From positions 103,156 through 167,155 of the forward strand of contig JAQDNC010000004.1 in assembly GCA_027660625.1 (NCBI GenBank): a stretch of 64,000 nucleotides of DNA, read 5' to 3'. Below are positions 16,495 through 26,845 of this stretch, one piece after another. Position 1 is the first letter of the stretch; each line of letters opens with the position of its first letter. Below the pieces are notes generated by a model, which was not told the origin of the DNA, ran no database searches, and saw only the letters and a program-made list of their open reading frames with translations. A program made the translations under genes and the position numbers. This stretch comes from Coriobacteriaceae bacterium AM100-PB1-1D-6A (GTDB lineage: Bacteria; Actinomycetota; Coriobacteriia; Coriobacteriales; Coriobacteriaceae).

Positions 16495-17366
16495 TACCCT
16501 AGGCGCTCCATAATGGTTGCGGCGATCGCAGGACGATTCATAGTGTACAGGTGCAGACCGGCGGCGCCGTGCTCCTTGAGGTCGCAAAGCTGACGGGCGG
16601 CATAATCTACACCGGCTGCCTGCAGGCTCTCGGGATCGTTCTCGTACTTGGCGAGAATCTTGATGACGGGGGAGGGCAGCGATGCGCCGCACATAAAGAC
16701 CATGCGGCTGATCTGTGACTTGCCCATAAACGGCATGATGCCCGCGGTAATGGGCACGGTGATACCGGCCTTGTCGGCAAGCTCGCGAAAACGGTAGAAG
16801 CACTCGTTATCAAAGAAGAGCTGCGTCACAAAGAAGCTCGCGCCGGCGTCCTGTTTTTGCTTGAGGTGTTCGACCGAGACGTTGAGGTCCTCACAGGCAA
16901 TGTGGCCCTCGGGGTAGGCTGCGGCGCCCACACAAAAGCCGGCGTCGACGAGCTCGGGGATGAGGTCGCGGGCGTAGGCGTAGTCCGAGGCGGGCTTGTC
17001 GTCCTCGGTCGCGCCAGCGGGAAGATCACCACGCAGGGCCAGGATGTTTTCAACGCCGGCGGTGCGATACTCGTCGATCTTGGCGGCGATATCGGCGTGC
17101 GAGCGGCCCACGCAGGTAAGGTGCGCCACCGAGGGTGTATCGAATTCGCTCGTAATCATATGCGCGATGGGGGCGGTGGTGGCACCGTTGCCCGAGCCGC
17201 CGGCCGAGCAGGTGACCGAGACAAAGCTCGGCGAAAGCTTGCACAGATTGCCAGCCACCTCGCGAGCCGTGTCGAGGGTAAGCTCGCCCTTGGGCGGGAA
17301 CATCTCAAACGAAATGGGCGCGGTGCCCTGGGATGCTGCCTGCTTAAAAACCTCGTCGACGCGCAT
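16494..17366 (-). CDS. metF: Methylenetetrahydrofolate reductase
   Basis: A 290-residue flavoprotein that makes methyl-THF for MetH. It begins with the family pattern PISFEMFPPKGE and has TCSAGGSG and LALRGDLP, which line the folate/FAD pocket. The ATG at 17366 lies behind GAGGAG. It is the first gene of the minus-strand metF, reactivator, metH operon, a complete remethylation branch. No SAM or B12 riboswitch is recognisable upstream. Confidence 0.96.
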   Translation of the reverse strand: MRVDEVFKQAASQGTAPISFEMFPPKGELTLDTAREVAGNLCKLSPSFVSVTCSAGGSGNGATTAPIAHMITSEFDTPSVAHLTCVGRSHADIAAKIDEYRTAGVENILALRGDLPAGATEDDKPASDYAYARDLIPELVDAGFCVGAAAYPEGHIACEDLNVSVEHLKQKQDAGASFFVTQLFFDNECFYRFRELADKAGITVPITAGIMPFMGKSQISRMVFMCGASLPSPVIKILAKYENDPESLQAAGVDYAARQLCDLKEHGAAGLHLYTMNRPAIAATIMERLG

Positions 17367-17505
17367 ATCGTGCTCCTCTAGATACGTAATAGTGTGATGT
17401 GTTGTAAGGATTCTACAGCACCACTGTGTCACGGTGGAGTTTCACTCGCTATTTGGGGATACCAATCAAAGATGCCCTACTATCGGCATTTCCTATAACA
17501 GGGCG

Positions 17506-17581
17506 GTCAATCTAGGATGGGGCTATAAAGACTGGTATCTGATGCGAAATACCAGTTAATAGAGCCCCATCCCAAATTGAC
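17506..17581. repeat. 76-bp inverted-repeat element upstream of metF and glnN
   Basis: GTCAAT...GGATGGGGCTAT on the left is mirrored by ATAGAGCCCCATCC...ATTGAC on the right, and an inner stem ACTGGTAT / ATACCAGT sits in the centre. The whole folds into one long hairpin in the divergent metF-glnN region. The remaining bases (17367-17792) also hold a GGCGGCAACGCCGCC hairpin and GCAACAT / ATGTTGC just before glnN. No gene is seen. Confidence 0.8.
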
Positions 17582-17792
17582 TACCCTTAAACCATGGGGA
17601 GAGGTCTGCAATTTATACAGTTGATTGGCTGTTGAGGGCGGCAACGCCGCCGCGATGCGGTAACCTCATTGATTGGTTTCGTGACAGCAACATAACGGTA
17701 ATGTTGCGGAAACACGACGAGCCTAATCTATGACTCGTTCGTTAGTAATCAACACCGCTTCTCACGCGGTGCCGATACGAAGGGAGTTCCGT

Positions 17793-19880
<2,088 letters not shown>

Positions 19881-19909
19881 AGCGTAACTGACATATCGTC
19901 ACGGTATTG

Positions 19910-19941
19910 AGCCGGGGTCCGCATCGCGCGGGGCCCGGCTA
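19910..19941 (+). terminator. Terminator of glnN
   Basis: AGCCGGGGTCC pairs with GGGCCCGGCT, followed by ATTTGTTTG, 30 bases after the stop. Confidence 0.8.
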
Positions 19942-20003
19942 TTTGTTTGCGAAGGACGCTTTGGATCCCGCTTTGCAACTGATTCGCCCACGCAATAAGG
20001 GGT

Positions 20004-20224
20004 CGTGGGCAAAAAACGTCAAATATGAGTACTGTCACAAGCCCTGTAGCATTATCTTTTTGCAAAATATGCAGTGTTACGCAACATATGTCCAAGTACT
20101 TAGCTGATAAATGCCTGCAATTCCTCCGCCGTAGGACGCCTTGTGTCCAAATCGCCTTCTGATGGCATGAAATCGCTGTTACTAAATTGGTAACAGTACT
20201 CATATTTGCTATTTTTTGTCCACG
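20004..20224. repeat. 221-bp element with ~35-bp inverted ends
   Basis: The left end 20004-20038 (CGTGGGCAAAAAACG, then CAAATATGAGTACTGT) is mirrored at 20190-20224 with a few mismatches. A perfect inner hairpin CTGTTAC / GTAACAG abuts the right arm. The interior is AT-rich and has no coding frame. Size and structure fit a miniature inverted-repeat element; no target duplication was identified. Confidence 0.75.
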
Positions 20225-20258
20225 GGCCCTTGGATGACAGTGTGATTTTATGCCTTCG

Positions 20259-20535
20259 GGGTTCGAATCCCGGCGTATGGGTAGCAAAAAGCCCGCTACC
20301 GAATTGGTAACGGGCTTCTCAGATTCTGTGGTGCCCCCAGCGGGATGTCCGCGTGCGGCTGGCGCCGCCCGCTTTCGCTGCGTCGCTCCGCTCCTTGCGT
20401 GCTGCGCTGGAAAACGCTTACGCGTTTCCTCAGCTCCGCACCCTGTCGGGTTCGAATCCCGGCGTTGGAGAAGAAAAAAGCCCGTCACCACAAGGGTAAC
20501 GGGCTTTGCATTTCAAATGGTGCCCCCAGCGGGAT
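20259..20535. repeat. Duplicated tRNA-Glu 3' end / terminator / inverted T-arm unit
   Basis: Two copies lie 189 bp apart. Each starts with the 18-mer GGGTTCGAATCCCGGCGT (20259 and 20448), continues with a CCCG..GGTAACGGGCTT hairpin and ends with TGGTGCCCCCAGCGGGAT (20329 and 20518), which is the 3' end of tRNA-Glu. The second copy belongs to the intact tRNA; the first is a remnant. Between them is the GC-rich AAAACGC hairpin tract also found after ssrA. Confidence 0.8.
20474..20508 (-). terminator. Terminator of tRNA-Glu
   Basis: On the minus strand, AAGCCCGTTACC pairs with GGTGACGGGCTT and runs into a T6 tract, 10 nt after the encoded CCA. Confidence 0.9.
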
Positions 20536-20594
20536 TCGAACCCGCGATATCCACCTTGAAAGGGTGGCGTCCTTGGCCGCTAGACGATGGGGAC
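20518..20594 (-). tRNA. tRNA-Glu (UUC)
   Basis: The minus strand folds as a complete tRNA: acceptor GTCCCCA / TGGGGGC, anticodon stem CCACC / GGTGG around loop CTTTCAA with anticodon TTC, and T arm GCGGGTTCGAATCCCGC. The discriminator A is followed by an encoded CCA (20520-20518). Confidence 0.97.
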
Positions 20595-20650
20595 AGCGGG
20601 AAAGAGTATAGCAGACTTTTTTGCCGGCGCGTATATCGTTGGCAAACTGG

Positions 20651-20687
20651 AAAACCACCACAAAGGTATCTGTCCCCTTTGTGGTGG
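20651..20687 (-). terminator. Terminator of murT-gatD
   Basis: On the minus strand, CCACCACAAAGG pairs perfectly with CCTTTGTGGTGG and runs into TTTT. It lies 9 bases after the murT-gatD stop and just before the tRNA-Glu promoter region. Confidence 0.9.
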
Positions 20688-20695
20688 TTGGGGCG

Positions 20696-22873
20696 TTAGG
20701 GGAGGAGCTTCATGGCGGCGTCGTGGGCGGCGTGCTCGTAGGTGTCGTCGAGGGGTTTGAGCGGCAGCAGAGCGTTGGCCTGTGCGTCGCCGCGGCGCTC
20801 GAGGGCGTGCGCGATGAGCCAGTCGGCGAGTTCGGGATTCTTGGGTAGCGCCGGGCCGTGCAGGTACGTGCCGATGACACCCTTGTAGGTGAGACCCTCA
20901 AATCCATCGTCGCCGTTGTTGCCGGTGCCCGTGACGACGGACGTTCCGAGCGGCGTGGCATCGGCGTCCAAAAGCGTGCGGCCACCGTGGTTCTCGAATC
21001 CCACAAAGGGCTCGGGTGCCAGGTCGGTCTTGACGGCGACGTTGCCGATCAGGCGGTCGGAGCCGCGTACGGTCTCGGCGGCAATGACGCCCAGGCCCTC
21101 TATGCGATTTTCGCCCATATAGTACGAACGGCCGAGCAGCTGATAGCTGCCGCAGATGGCGAGCAGCGAACCGCCGTCCTCAACATAGGCTGCGACCTTG
21201 TCTTTTTGGGCGAGAAGCTCGTGTGCCACGGCTAGCTGGTCGCGATCGGATCCGCCGCCCATCATGACGATATCGGCATCATGCAGATCGAGCACCTCGC
21301 CCATGCGGACCTCATCCACGCGAACGGGGATGCCGCGCCAGGCGCAGCGGCGCTCGAGGGCGATGACGTTGCCGCCGTCGCCATAGAGGTTGAGGGCATC
21401 GGGATACAGGTAGACGATGCGCAGCGGGCGCGAGAGCTCGACTGGCGCGATACCGACAGGAAGAGCGCTGCCGTCGGCACGGACTGCGGCGCGGGCAGCA
21501 ACCGTGGCTGCATCGGCACCCTTCAGCCCGTCGAGTTCTTTGACCAGCGGCGGGAAGGCCGTGTAGTTGGCGACGGCGTAGAAGGTGTCATCGGCGGCCT
21601 CGTCTGCCATGGCGCCAATTGCCTGCGCGACGTCCGAGATAATCGCGGCATCGATGCCGGCGTACTTGAGGCGCACCTGCATGTCGTGCGCGCGCGTGCC
21701 GCCGGCAAAGGCGACAAGACCCGGCGTGTCGGCGATGCGCTCAAAGTCGACGTCGTAGATCCACGATACATCGTGGCCGTCGGCGTCGTTGTCGTTGAGG
21801 AAGAAAGCGCAGAGTCTGCCGCCTGCCGTCTTGATGGACTGGATCTGGCGATCGAAGCCTACGGGATTCTTGGCCAGGTTGGCCTCGACGGTTCGGCCGG
21901 CGATATTCCAACGGCCCATGCGACCACCTGCCGGCACGTAGGCGTCGAGCGTGGGCTGCAGGCGTGCGGTGTCCACGCCCAGCTCGTGGGCGGCGAAGAA
22001 GGCGGCGGCGACGTTATAGACCATGTACAGGCCGTTGTAGCGCGTGGCGATGTGCACGGCGGGCGCGTTGGCCTCGGGTCCAAAGGCCAGGTCAAAGCCG
22101 TAACCGTCGCAGCCGAGCTCCACGCTCGTCACGCGACGGACAAGCGCAGGACGGGCCCAACCGCACGAGGGGCAATGGTAGGCGCCGAGCTGGCCGTATT
22201 GCACATAGTCATACTCCAGCGGCGCGTTGCACTGCGAGCAAAAGCGCGAGTCGCTAATGCGGTCAGACTCGGTGTTGGTGGCGCCGTCGATGCCAAAGGC
22301 AATACTCGCGTTGGGAACGCGCGCGGCGATCGCGGCACACAGCGGATCGTCGGCGTTATAGATAAGCGTCGTTGTCGGCGAGAGCTCCAACGCGTGGGCG
22401 ATGACCTCCTGGGTGTGATCGATCTCGCCGTAGCGGTCTAGCTGGTCGCGGAACAGGTTGAGCAGCACAAAGTACGTCGGCTTGAGCTTGGGCAGGACGC
22501 GCACGGTGTAGAGCTCATCGCATTCAAAAACACCCACGCGCTTGCCGCTGCCAGTGTGCTTAAGGCCACTGCGGGCTTCGAGCAGAGCACCCACCACACC
22601 GGGCTCCATATTGTTGCCGGCACGGTTGCACACCACGGTAGCGCCGCTGGCGGCAACGGCGTCGGCGATGAGGTTGGAGGTGGTGGTCTTGCCGTTGGTG
22701 CCGGTAATCACCACACTGCTGTCGACAAGGCCGGCGAGGTTGCTTAGCAGCTCGGGGTCGATCTTCATGGCGATACGGCCGGGGAGTACGCCGCCCTGGC
22801 GCTTAAGGACAGAGCGCAGCCCCCAGCGGGCGATATCGCTTGAGGTGCAGGCGAGAGATGAACGGAGGTTCAT
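20696..22873 (-). CDS. murT-gatD: Lipid II isoglutaminyl synthase, MurT-GatD fusion
   Basis: MurT-GatD amidates the alpha-carboxyl of D-Glu in lipid II to D-isoglutamine. The 725-residue chain has a Mur-ligase ATP loop TGTNGKTTT with Lys62, a MurT zinc ribbon (CSQC about 212-215 and CPSC about 233-236), and from about residue 470 a GatD-type glutaminase with the nucleophile in LLAICGSYQLLG and the His of GTYLHGP. In staphylococci and streptococci these are two separate proteins; here they are one continuous frame with no internal stop. Confidence 0.93.
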   Translation of the reverse strand: MNLRSSLACTSSDIARWGLRSVLKRQGGVLPGRIAMKIDPELLSNLAGLVDSSVVITGTNGKTTTSNLIADAVAASGATVVCNRAGNNMEPGVVGALLEARSGLKHTGSGKRVGVFECDELYTVRVLPKLKPTYFVLLNLFRDQLDRYGEIDHTQEVIAHALELSPTTTLIYNADDPLCAAIAARVPNASIAFGIDGATNTESDRISDSRFCSQCNAPLEYDYVQYGQLGAYHCPSCGWARPALVRRVTSVELGCDGYGFDLAFGPEANAPAVHIATRYNGLYMVYNVAAAFFAAHELGVDTARLQPTLDAYVPAGGRMGRWNIAGRTVEANLAKNPVGFDRQIQSIKTAGGRLCAFFLNDNDADGHDVSWIYDVDFERIADTPGLVAFAGGTRAHDMQVRLKYAGIDAAIISDVAQAIGAMADEAADDTFYAVANYTAFPPLVKELDGLKGADAATVAARAAVRADGSALPVGIAPVELSRPLRIVYLYPDALNLYGDGGNVIALERRCAWRGIPVRVDEVRMGEVLDLHDADIVMMGGGSDRDQLAVAHELLAQKDKVAAYVEDGGSLLAICGSYQLLGRSYYMGENRIEGLGVIAAETVRGSDRLIGNVAVKTDLAPEPFVGFENHGGRTLLDADATPLGTSVVTGTGNNGDDGFEGLTYKGVIGTYLHGPALPKNPELADWLIAHALERRGDAQANALLPLKPLDDTYEHAAHDAAMKLLP

Positions 22874-22918
22874 GAAGCCGTTCCTAACGTAGATGACATA
22901 GTCGGGGGAATCGCACCG

Positions 22919-23962
22919 CTAGAAACCGTAGCGGCGCGCAAAATCCTGGGCAAGCTGCGAAACGTCTTCGCAGGCATTGGCCCAGGGGGCAAAGTCGGGG
23001 GTGTCCGAGATAATACCGTCCGCCTCCCAAACGGCCTGGTGCGAAAGATCCCAGGGATCGTGTGGCTCGGGCCGGCAGGGAAGGTACGGTGTCTGGTACA
23101 TGGGGTTCAGTAAGAAGAACGCACCGCCCTCGCAACGGTTGGCAAACTCACGCAGCGCGCGTGTCGCCGGGCGCATCTTGTTTGTTTTGAATAGCAGAAT
23201 CGTGCGGGCGAGCAGGTACCAGGGAGAGTTCTCGAGCGCGTCAGCCCCGATCTCTTCCTCGAGCTGGTGGGCTAGGGCAAAAAAGCCGTCCTGGTCTTCC
23301 AGGCGAGCGAGGGCGAGCAACACGGTGCCTGCGGCTCGGGTGGGGTAGCCTTCTGCCTTAAGGACGCGGCGGGCGTAGTTGGCGGCAGCGCGGTAGCGGG
23401 CGCTCGCCATGCACAGCTGCGAGATGGCCTCGAGCGTGTGAAGCCACCCGATAAGAGCCGGCTCGCTCACGGTAAGGTCTGCTGCGGTGACACCATCGGC
23501 CAAAACATTATTGGCCCAGTAGTGCGGGGCTTCCATGTCGAACCCGGGCACGCTTTGCTGTAGGTAATCGGCCGTGGTCGCCTCGAGCTTCATCAGATCG
23601 CCCAGGCAGGCGTCGACGGGCGTGTCCGCCAAAATGATGGCGAGCAGCTGGGCATCGAGGACATGCGCATCGATACGGACGATCTTGAGCAGCTCATCAC
23701 GCATATCGTCGAACAGGCGGTTGCGCGTCTGCTCAAACTCCTCGTCGCTGCCCATGTCTTCGATGCGATGGAGCTCGTCGAGCAGGTGGCGATGAACACC
23801 GGCATAGGACAGCAGCGCCTGGGCATGCTCGGACTGCGCGTACTTTTGGGGATTCGCACTCATGTCGTTATGGACAAGCTCGCGTGCTGCATCGGTGAGC
23901 TCGGGGTGCGACGCCAGATAGGTGCGCTCCAAATAGGCGGGGATGTAGACGCTCGGATCCAT
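22919..23962 (-). CDS. Helical-repeat protein of unknown function (downstream partner)
   Basis: The 347-residue protein is almost entirely alpha-helical by pattern, with TPR-like stretches (SARYRAAANYARRVLKAEG, TVLLALARLEDQDG). It has no membrane segment or catalytic motif. Its ATG overlaps the stop of the upstream gene as TAATG, so the two are coupled and probably function together. A run at the C-terminus is rich in Pro and Trp. I do not recognise a named family. Confidence 0.75.
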   Translation of the reverse strand: MDPSVYIPAYLERTYLASHPELTDAARELVHNDMSANPQKYAQSEHAQALLSYAGVHRHLLDELHRIEDMGSDEEFEQTRNRLFDDMRDELLKIVRIDAHVLDAQLLAIILADTPVDACLGDLMKLEATTADYLQQSVPGFDMEAPHYWANNVLADGVTAADLTVSEPALIGWLHTLEAISQLCMASARYRAAANYARRVLKAEGYPTRAAGTVLLALARLEDQDGFFALAHQLEEEIGADALENSPWYLLARTILLFKTNKMRPATRALREFANRCEGGAFFLLNPMYQTPYLPCRPEPHDPWDLSHQAVWEADGIISDTPDFAPWANACEDVSQLAQDFARRYGF

Positions 23963-25038
23963 TAGAGGTCCCCTCCCTTAAATGGAAGCCCCTGCTCGGC
24001 TGCGCGCAGGATGCGCTCGTCGATCTGGGAACGCACGATGTCGTTGGTGGCGACCCAGGCGGCAAAGCTGGCGTTGTCGGGAGCGCCCAGGCCCTCCTGC
24101 AGTACCGGCGTCGCCTCGGACAGTGCAAGGACGAGCTCGTCGGTGGAGCCTGTGCCCACGTTGACGCGGGCATAGACGCCATCGGGAAACTCGGTTTGGA
24201 AGTAGAGTGCCTCGGCCGCGTGCGGGCACGAGCGTGCAAGGATGCGCAAGTAGTGCTCGGCACCCTCGTAGTCCAGCTCGCGCCAGGCTGCGCTCATCAG
24301 TGCGATGAGCGTCCACGGGTCCAAGTCGCGCTCCGCGTCCTTGGGACGACGACGCAGCGGCGTGTTGGCGAGATAGGGGACGGAGTGGGCAGAGCGAAAG
24401 CGCTTGAGCTCCTCGGCAGGGTATTCGAGCTTCGCCATGGCGAGCATCGCGGTGTGGCGGACGCCGGCCGGATCGTTGGGGGCAAAGTCGAGGCTGCGGT
24501 TTGCAGCTTCGAGCGACATGCGATAGCGTCCGCTAATGAGGGCGCGCGATGCAAGGGCGGCAAGCCAGCGCAGGTAGGGGCGGCGCATAAGGTCGCCCGC
24601 GGCCTCGCGCTCATAGGGGTCCTGCGCCGAGGCGATCTTGAACGCCAGGTCATGCTCGACTTCATCGCGCTTGGATACCAGGTACTGTACGTATTCCTCG
24701 TTGGAGTCGGCGGTGAGGGCCGTCAGCATGCGCTGGGCATCCCAGTTGGTCGGATCGAGCGCGGCGGCCTCGCGAAGCATGTTCTCGGCAGCGGCCTCTT
24801 CCTGCTCGGCTTGGGCATCGTCGGGGATAAAGGGAATGCGGTAGTCGACAGCCTCGACCACCTTGGCAATCAGATGTCCGGCGCGGTCGCGATCATGCAC
24901 GATGAGCGGCGCGGGGTTGCGGGTGAATTGTTCCATCAGACGCTCTACGGCGGTGCCATCGGTGAGCGGGATATTGTCGCGGCGCAAGGCCTCAAGAACG
25001 AGGCGATGGCAATCCTCTTGAATGGGATCGAATGCCAT
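23962..25038 (-). CDS. TPR-like protein of unknown function
   Basis: The 358-residue protein has repeated helix pairs resembling tetratricopeptide repeats (AALDPTNWDAQRMLTAL, RSLDFAPNDPAGVRHTAML, LDYEGAEHYLRILARSCPH). It is acidic and cytoplasmic. The ATG at 25038 follows AAAGGAGG. It is the first gene of a two-gene unit with the neighbouring helical protein, to which it is similar in style; the pair may have arisen by duplication. Function unknown. Confidence 0.78.
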   Translation of the reverse strand: MAFDPIQEDCHRLVLEALRRDNIPLTDGTAVERLMEQFTRNPAPLIVHDRDRAGHLIAKVVEAVDYRIPFIPDDAQAEQEEAAAENMLREAAALDPTNWDAQRMLTALTADSNEEYVQYLVSKRDEVEHDLAFKIASAQDPYEREAAGDLMRRPYLRWLAALASRALISGRYRMSLEAANRSLDFAPNDPAGVRHTAMLAMAKLEYPAEELKRFRSAHSVPYLANTPLRRRPKDAERDLDPWTLIALMSAAWRELDYEGAEHYLRILARSCPHAAEALYFQTEFPDGVYARVNVGTGSTDELVLALSEATPVLQEGLGAPDNASFAAWVATNDIVRSQIDERILRAAEQGLPFKGGDL

Positions 25039-25538
25039 GGGGCCTCCTTTGCTGCGGTTAGGGTTCAAATGTCTCTATATAAGGTTCTAGTTTACCCGCA
25101 TGTGGCACACCGGGGGTGTCGCACTTGGACTTGCACCTTTGCACCACGAAGACGGATGTCGCACAAATGTCGGCACCTTGGACGACCGAGTGGTATCACG
25201 GTGCCGCAAACGGTCGATTTTTGGCGGCGAACGGGGCGCATTTTGGAGGGGCACAGTCCTGCCCAGGATATGTAGTCAACCTTGATAAAACGTTTGCCCA
25301 GCTTGGGAGTATGAATGCCGCACAAGGGTCTTCAGGGATAGAAAAAACGTTTCATCATTGTCGGCTTTAGGTGAATAACTGACCAACCAGAACGGTAAAA
25401 TAGTGTTTGTCTGAGCATTGAGACGTTTAGACATCGCGCATTGTCATCGCCGGCAACGCGCAAAACGGTCCTAACGGAGCCAATCGGGTGCTCCGTTATA
25501 TACGCAAGTCTAAGAGGGGCTTGTTTAGGAGGCACAGT
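25039..25538 (+). other. Long intergenic region before the iron alcohol dehydrogenase
   Basis: No gene is supported in these 500 bases. Short open frames are not conserved-looking. A hairpin AACGGAG / CTCCGTT lies about 40 bases before the dehydrogenase start, and a TAAAAT -10-like hexamer occurs near 25397. The long leader may carry regulation of the dehydrogenase. Confidence 0.4.
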
Positions 25539-26762
25539 ATGGGACGTTTTACCAATCCTCGCGATCTGTACTTTGGTGAGGGCGCTCGCCACGAGGTGAA
25601 GAACCTCAAGGGCAAGAAGGCCATCATCGTTTCTGGCGGCAGCTCTATGCGCCGCGGCGGGTTCCTGCAGGACGTTGAGGCCGACCTCAAAGAAGGCGGC
25701 TTCGAGGTCAAGCTGTTCGAGGGCGTCGAGTCCGATCCGTCCATCGAGACGGTCATGAAGGGCGCCGAGGCCATGCGCGAGTTCGAGCCCGACTGGATTA
25801 TCGCCATCGGCGGCGGCTCGCCCATCGATGCCGCTAAGGCCATGTGGGTCTTCTACGAGTATCCCGAGGAGTCCTTCGATAACATCATCCAGCCGTTCAG
25901 CTTCCCTGAGCTGCGTCAGAAGGCTCACTTCTGCGCCATCTCCTCTACCTCCGGTACCGCTACCGAGGTCACTGCCTTCTCCGTCATTACCGACTACGCC
26001 AAGGGCATCAAGTACCCGCTGGCCGACTTCAACATCACCCCTGATGTCGCCATCGTCGACCCCGAGCTCACCTACACCATGCCCGCCAAGCTGTGCGCTC
26101 ATACCGGCATGGACGCTCTGACCCACTGCATGGAGGCCTACGTTTCCACCTGCGCTTCTATGTTCACCGACGCCAACGCTCTGCACGGCATCCGCGAGAT
26201 CGTCGAGTGGCTGCCCAAGTCCTATGCTGGCGACCATGAGGCCCGTCAGCACATGCACGAGGCTCAGTGCATCGCCGGTATCGCCTTCTCCTCGGGCCTG
26301 CTCGGCATCGTCCACTCCATGGCTCACAAGACCGGTGCTGCCTTCGAGAACGGCCACATCATCCACGGTGCCGCTAACGCCATGTACCTGGGCAAGGTCA
26401 TCCAGTGGAACTCCAAGGACCCGCGTGCTGCCGAGCGTTACGCTTACGTAGCCAAGGAGATCCTGCACCTTCCCGGCGAGACCAACGAGGAGCTCATCGC
26501 TGCGCTCGTCCAGAAGATTCGCGACCTCAACGACCAGCTCAACATTCCGCAGTCCATCAAGGATTACGCGAATGGTGGCGTGAAGGTCGACGCCGAGAAC
26601 CCGCAGATGGTTTCCGAGGAGGAGTTCCTCGCGAAGCTCCCCGAGATCGCCGCGAACGCCGAGCAGGACGCCTGCACGCCGGAGAACCCGCGTGAGACCA
26701 AGGCTGCCGACTTCGAGAAGATCCTCAAGGCCTGCTACTACGACACCGACATCGATTTCTAA
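25539..26762 (+). CDS. Iron-containing alcohol dehydrogenase
   Basis: A 407-residue group III alcohol dehydrogenase. It has the nucleotide loop GGGSPIDAAKAM and the metal ligands: Asp of VAIVDPEL, His in THCMEAY and two His in VHSMAHKTGAAFENGHIIHG. These enzymes interconvert aldehydes and alcohols with NAD(P)H and balance redox in fermentation. The ATG at 25539 follows TTTAGGAGG. It has its own terminator and precedes two related polyol dehydrogenases. Confidence 0.94.
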   Translation: MGRFTNPRDLYFGEGARHEVKNLKGKKAIIVSGGSSMRRGGFLQDVEADLKEGGFEVKLFEGVESDPSIETVMKGAEAMREFEPDWIIAIGGGSPIDAAKAMWVFYEYPEESFDNIIQPFSFPELRQKAHFCAISSTSGTATEVTAFSVITDYAKGIKYPLADFNITPDVAIVDPELTYTMPAKLCAHTGMDALTHCMEAYVSTCASMFTDANALHGIREIVEWLPKSYAGDHEARQHMHEAQCIAGIAFSSGLLGIVHSMAHKTGAAFENGHIIHGAANAMYLGKVIQWNSKDPRAAERYAYVAKEILHLPGETNEELIAALVQKIRDLNDQLNIPQSIKDYANGGVKVDAENPQMVSEEEFLAKLPEIAANAEQDACTPENPRETKAADFEKILKACYYDTDIDF

Positions 26763-26784
26763 TCGACTCTTGTTATCGTAACGA

Positions 26785-26824
26785 GGGGCTCCGCACGTAT
26801 CTGTACGGAGCCCCTTTCTTTTTT
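26785..26824 (+). terminator. Terminator of the iron alcohol dehydrogenase
   Basis: A perfect 9-bp GGGGCTCCG / CGGAGCCCC stem is followed by TTTCTTTTTT. Confidence 0.95.
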
Positions 26825-26845
26825 ATTTTAGAGAATGGGATAGTT

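Noticed and set aside
17367..17792. SAM or B12 riboswitch before metF
   Set aside because: No kink-turn, B12-box or S-box sequence is recognisable; only palindromes are seen.
20250..20699. Plus-strand frame with a GIRTRD-type sequence over tRNA-Glu
   Set aside because: Translation of tRNA and terminator repeats, not a gene.
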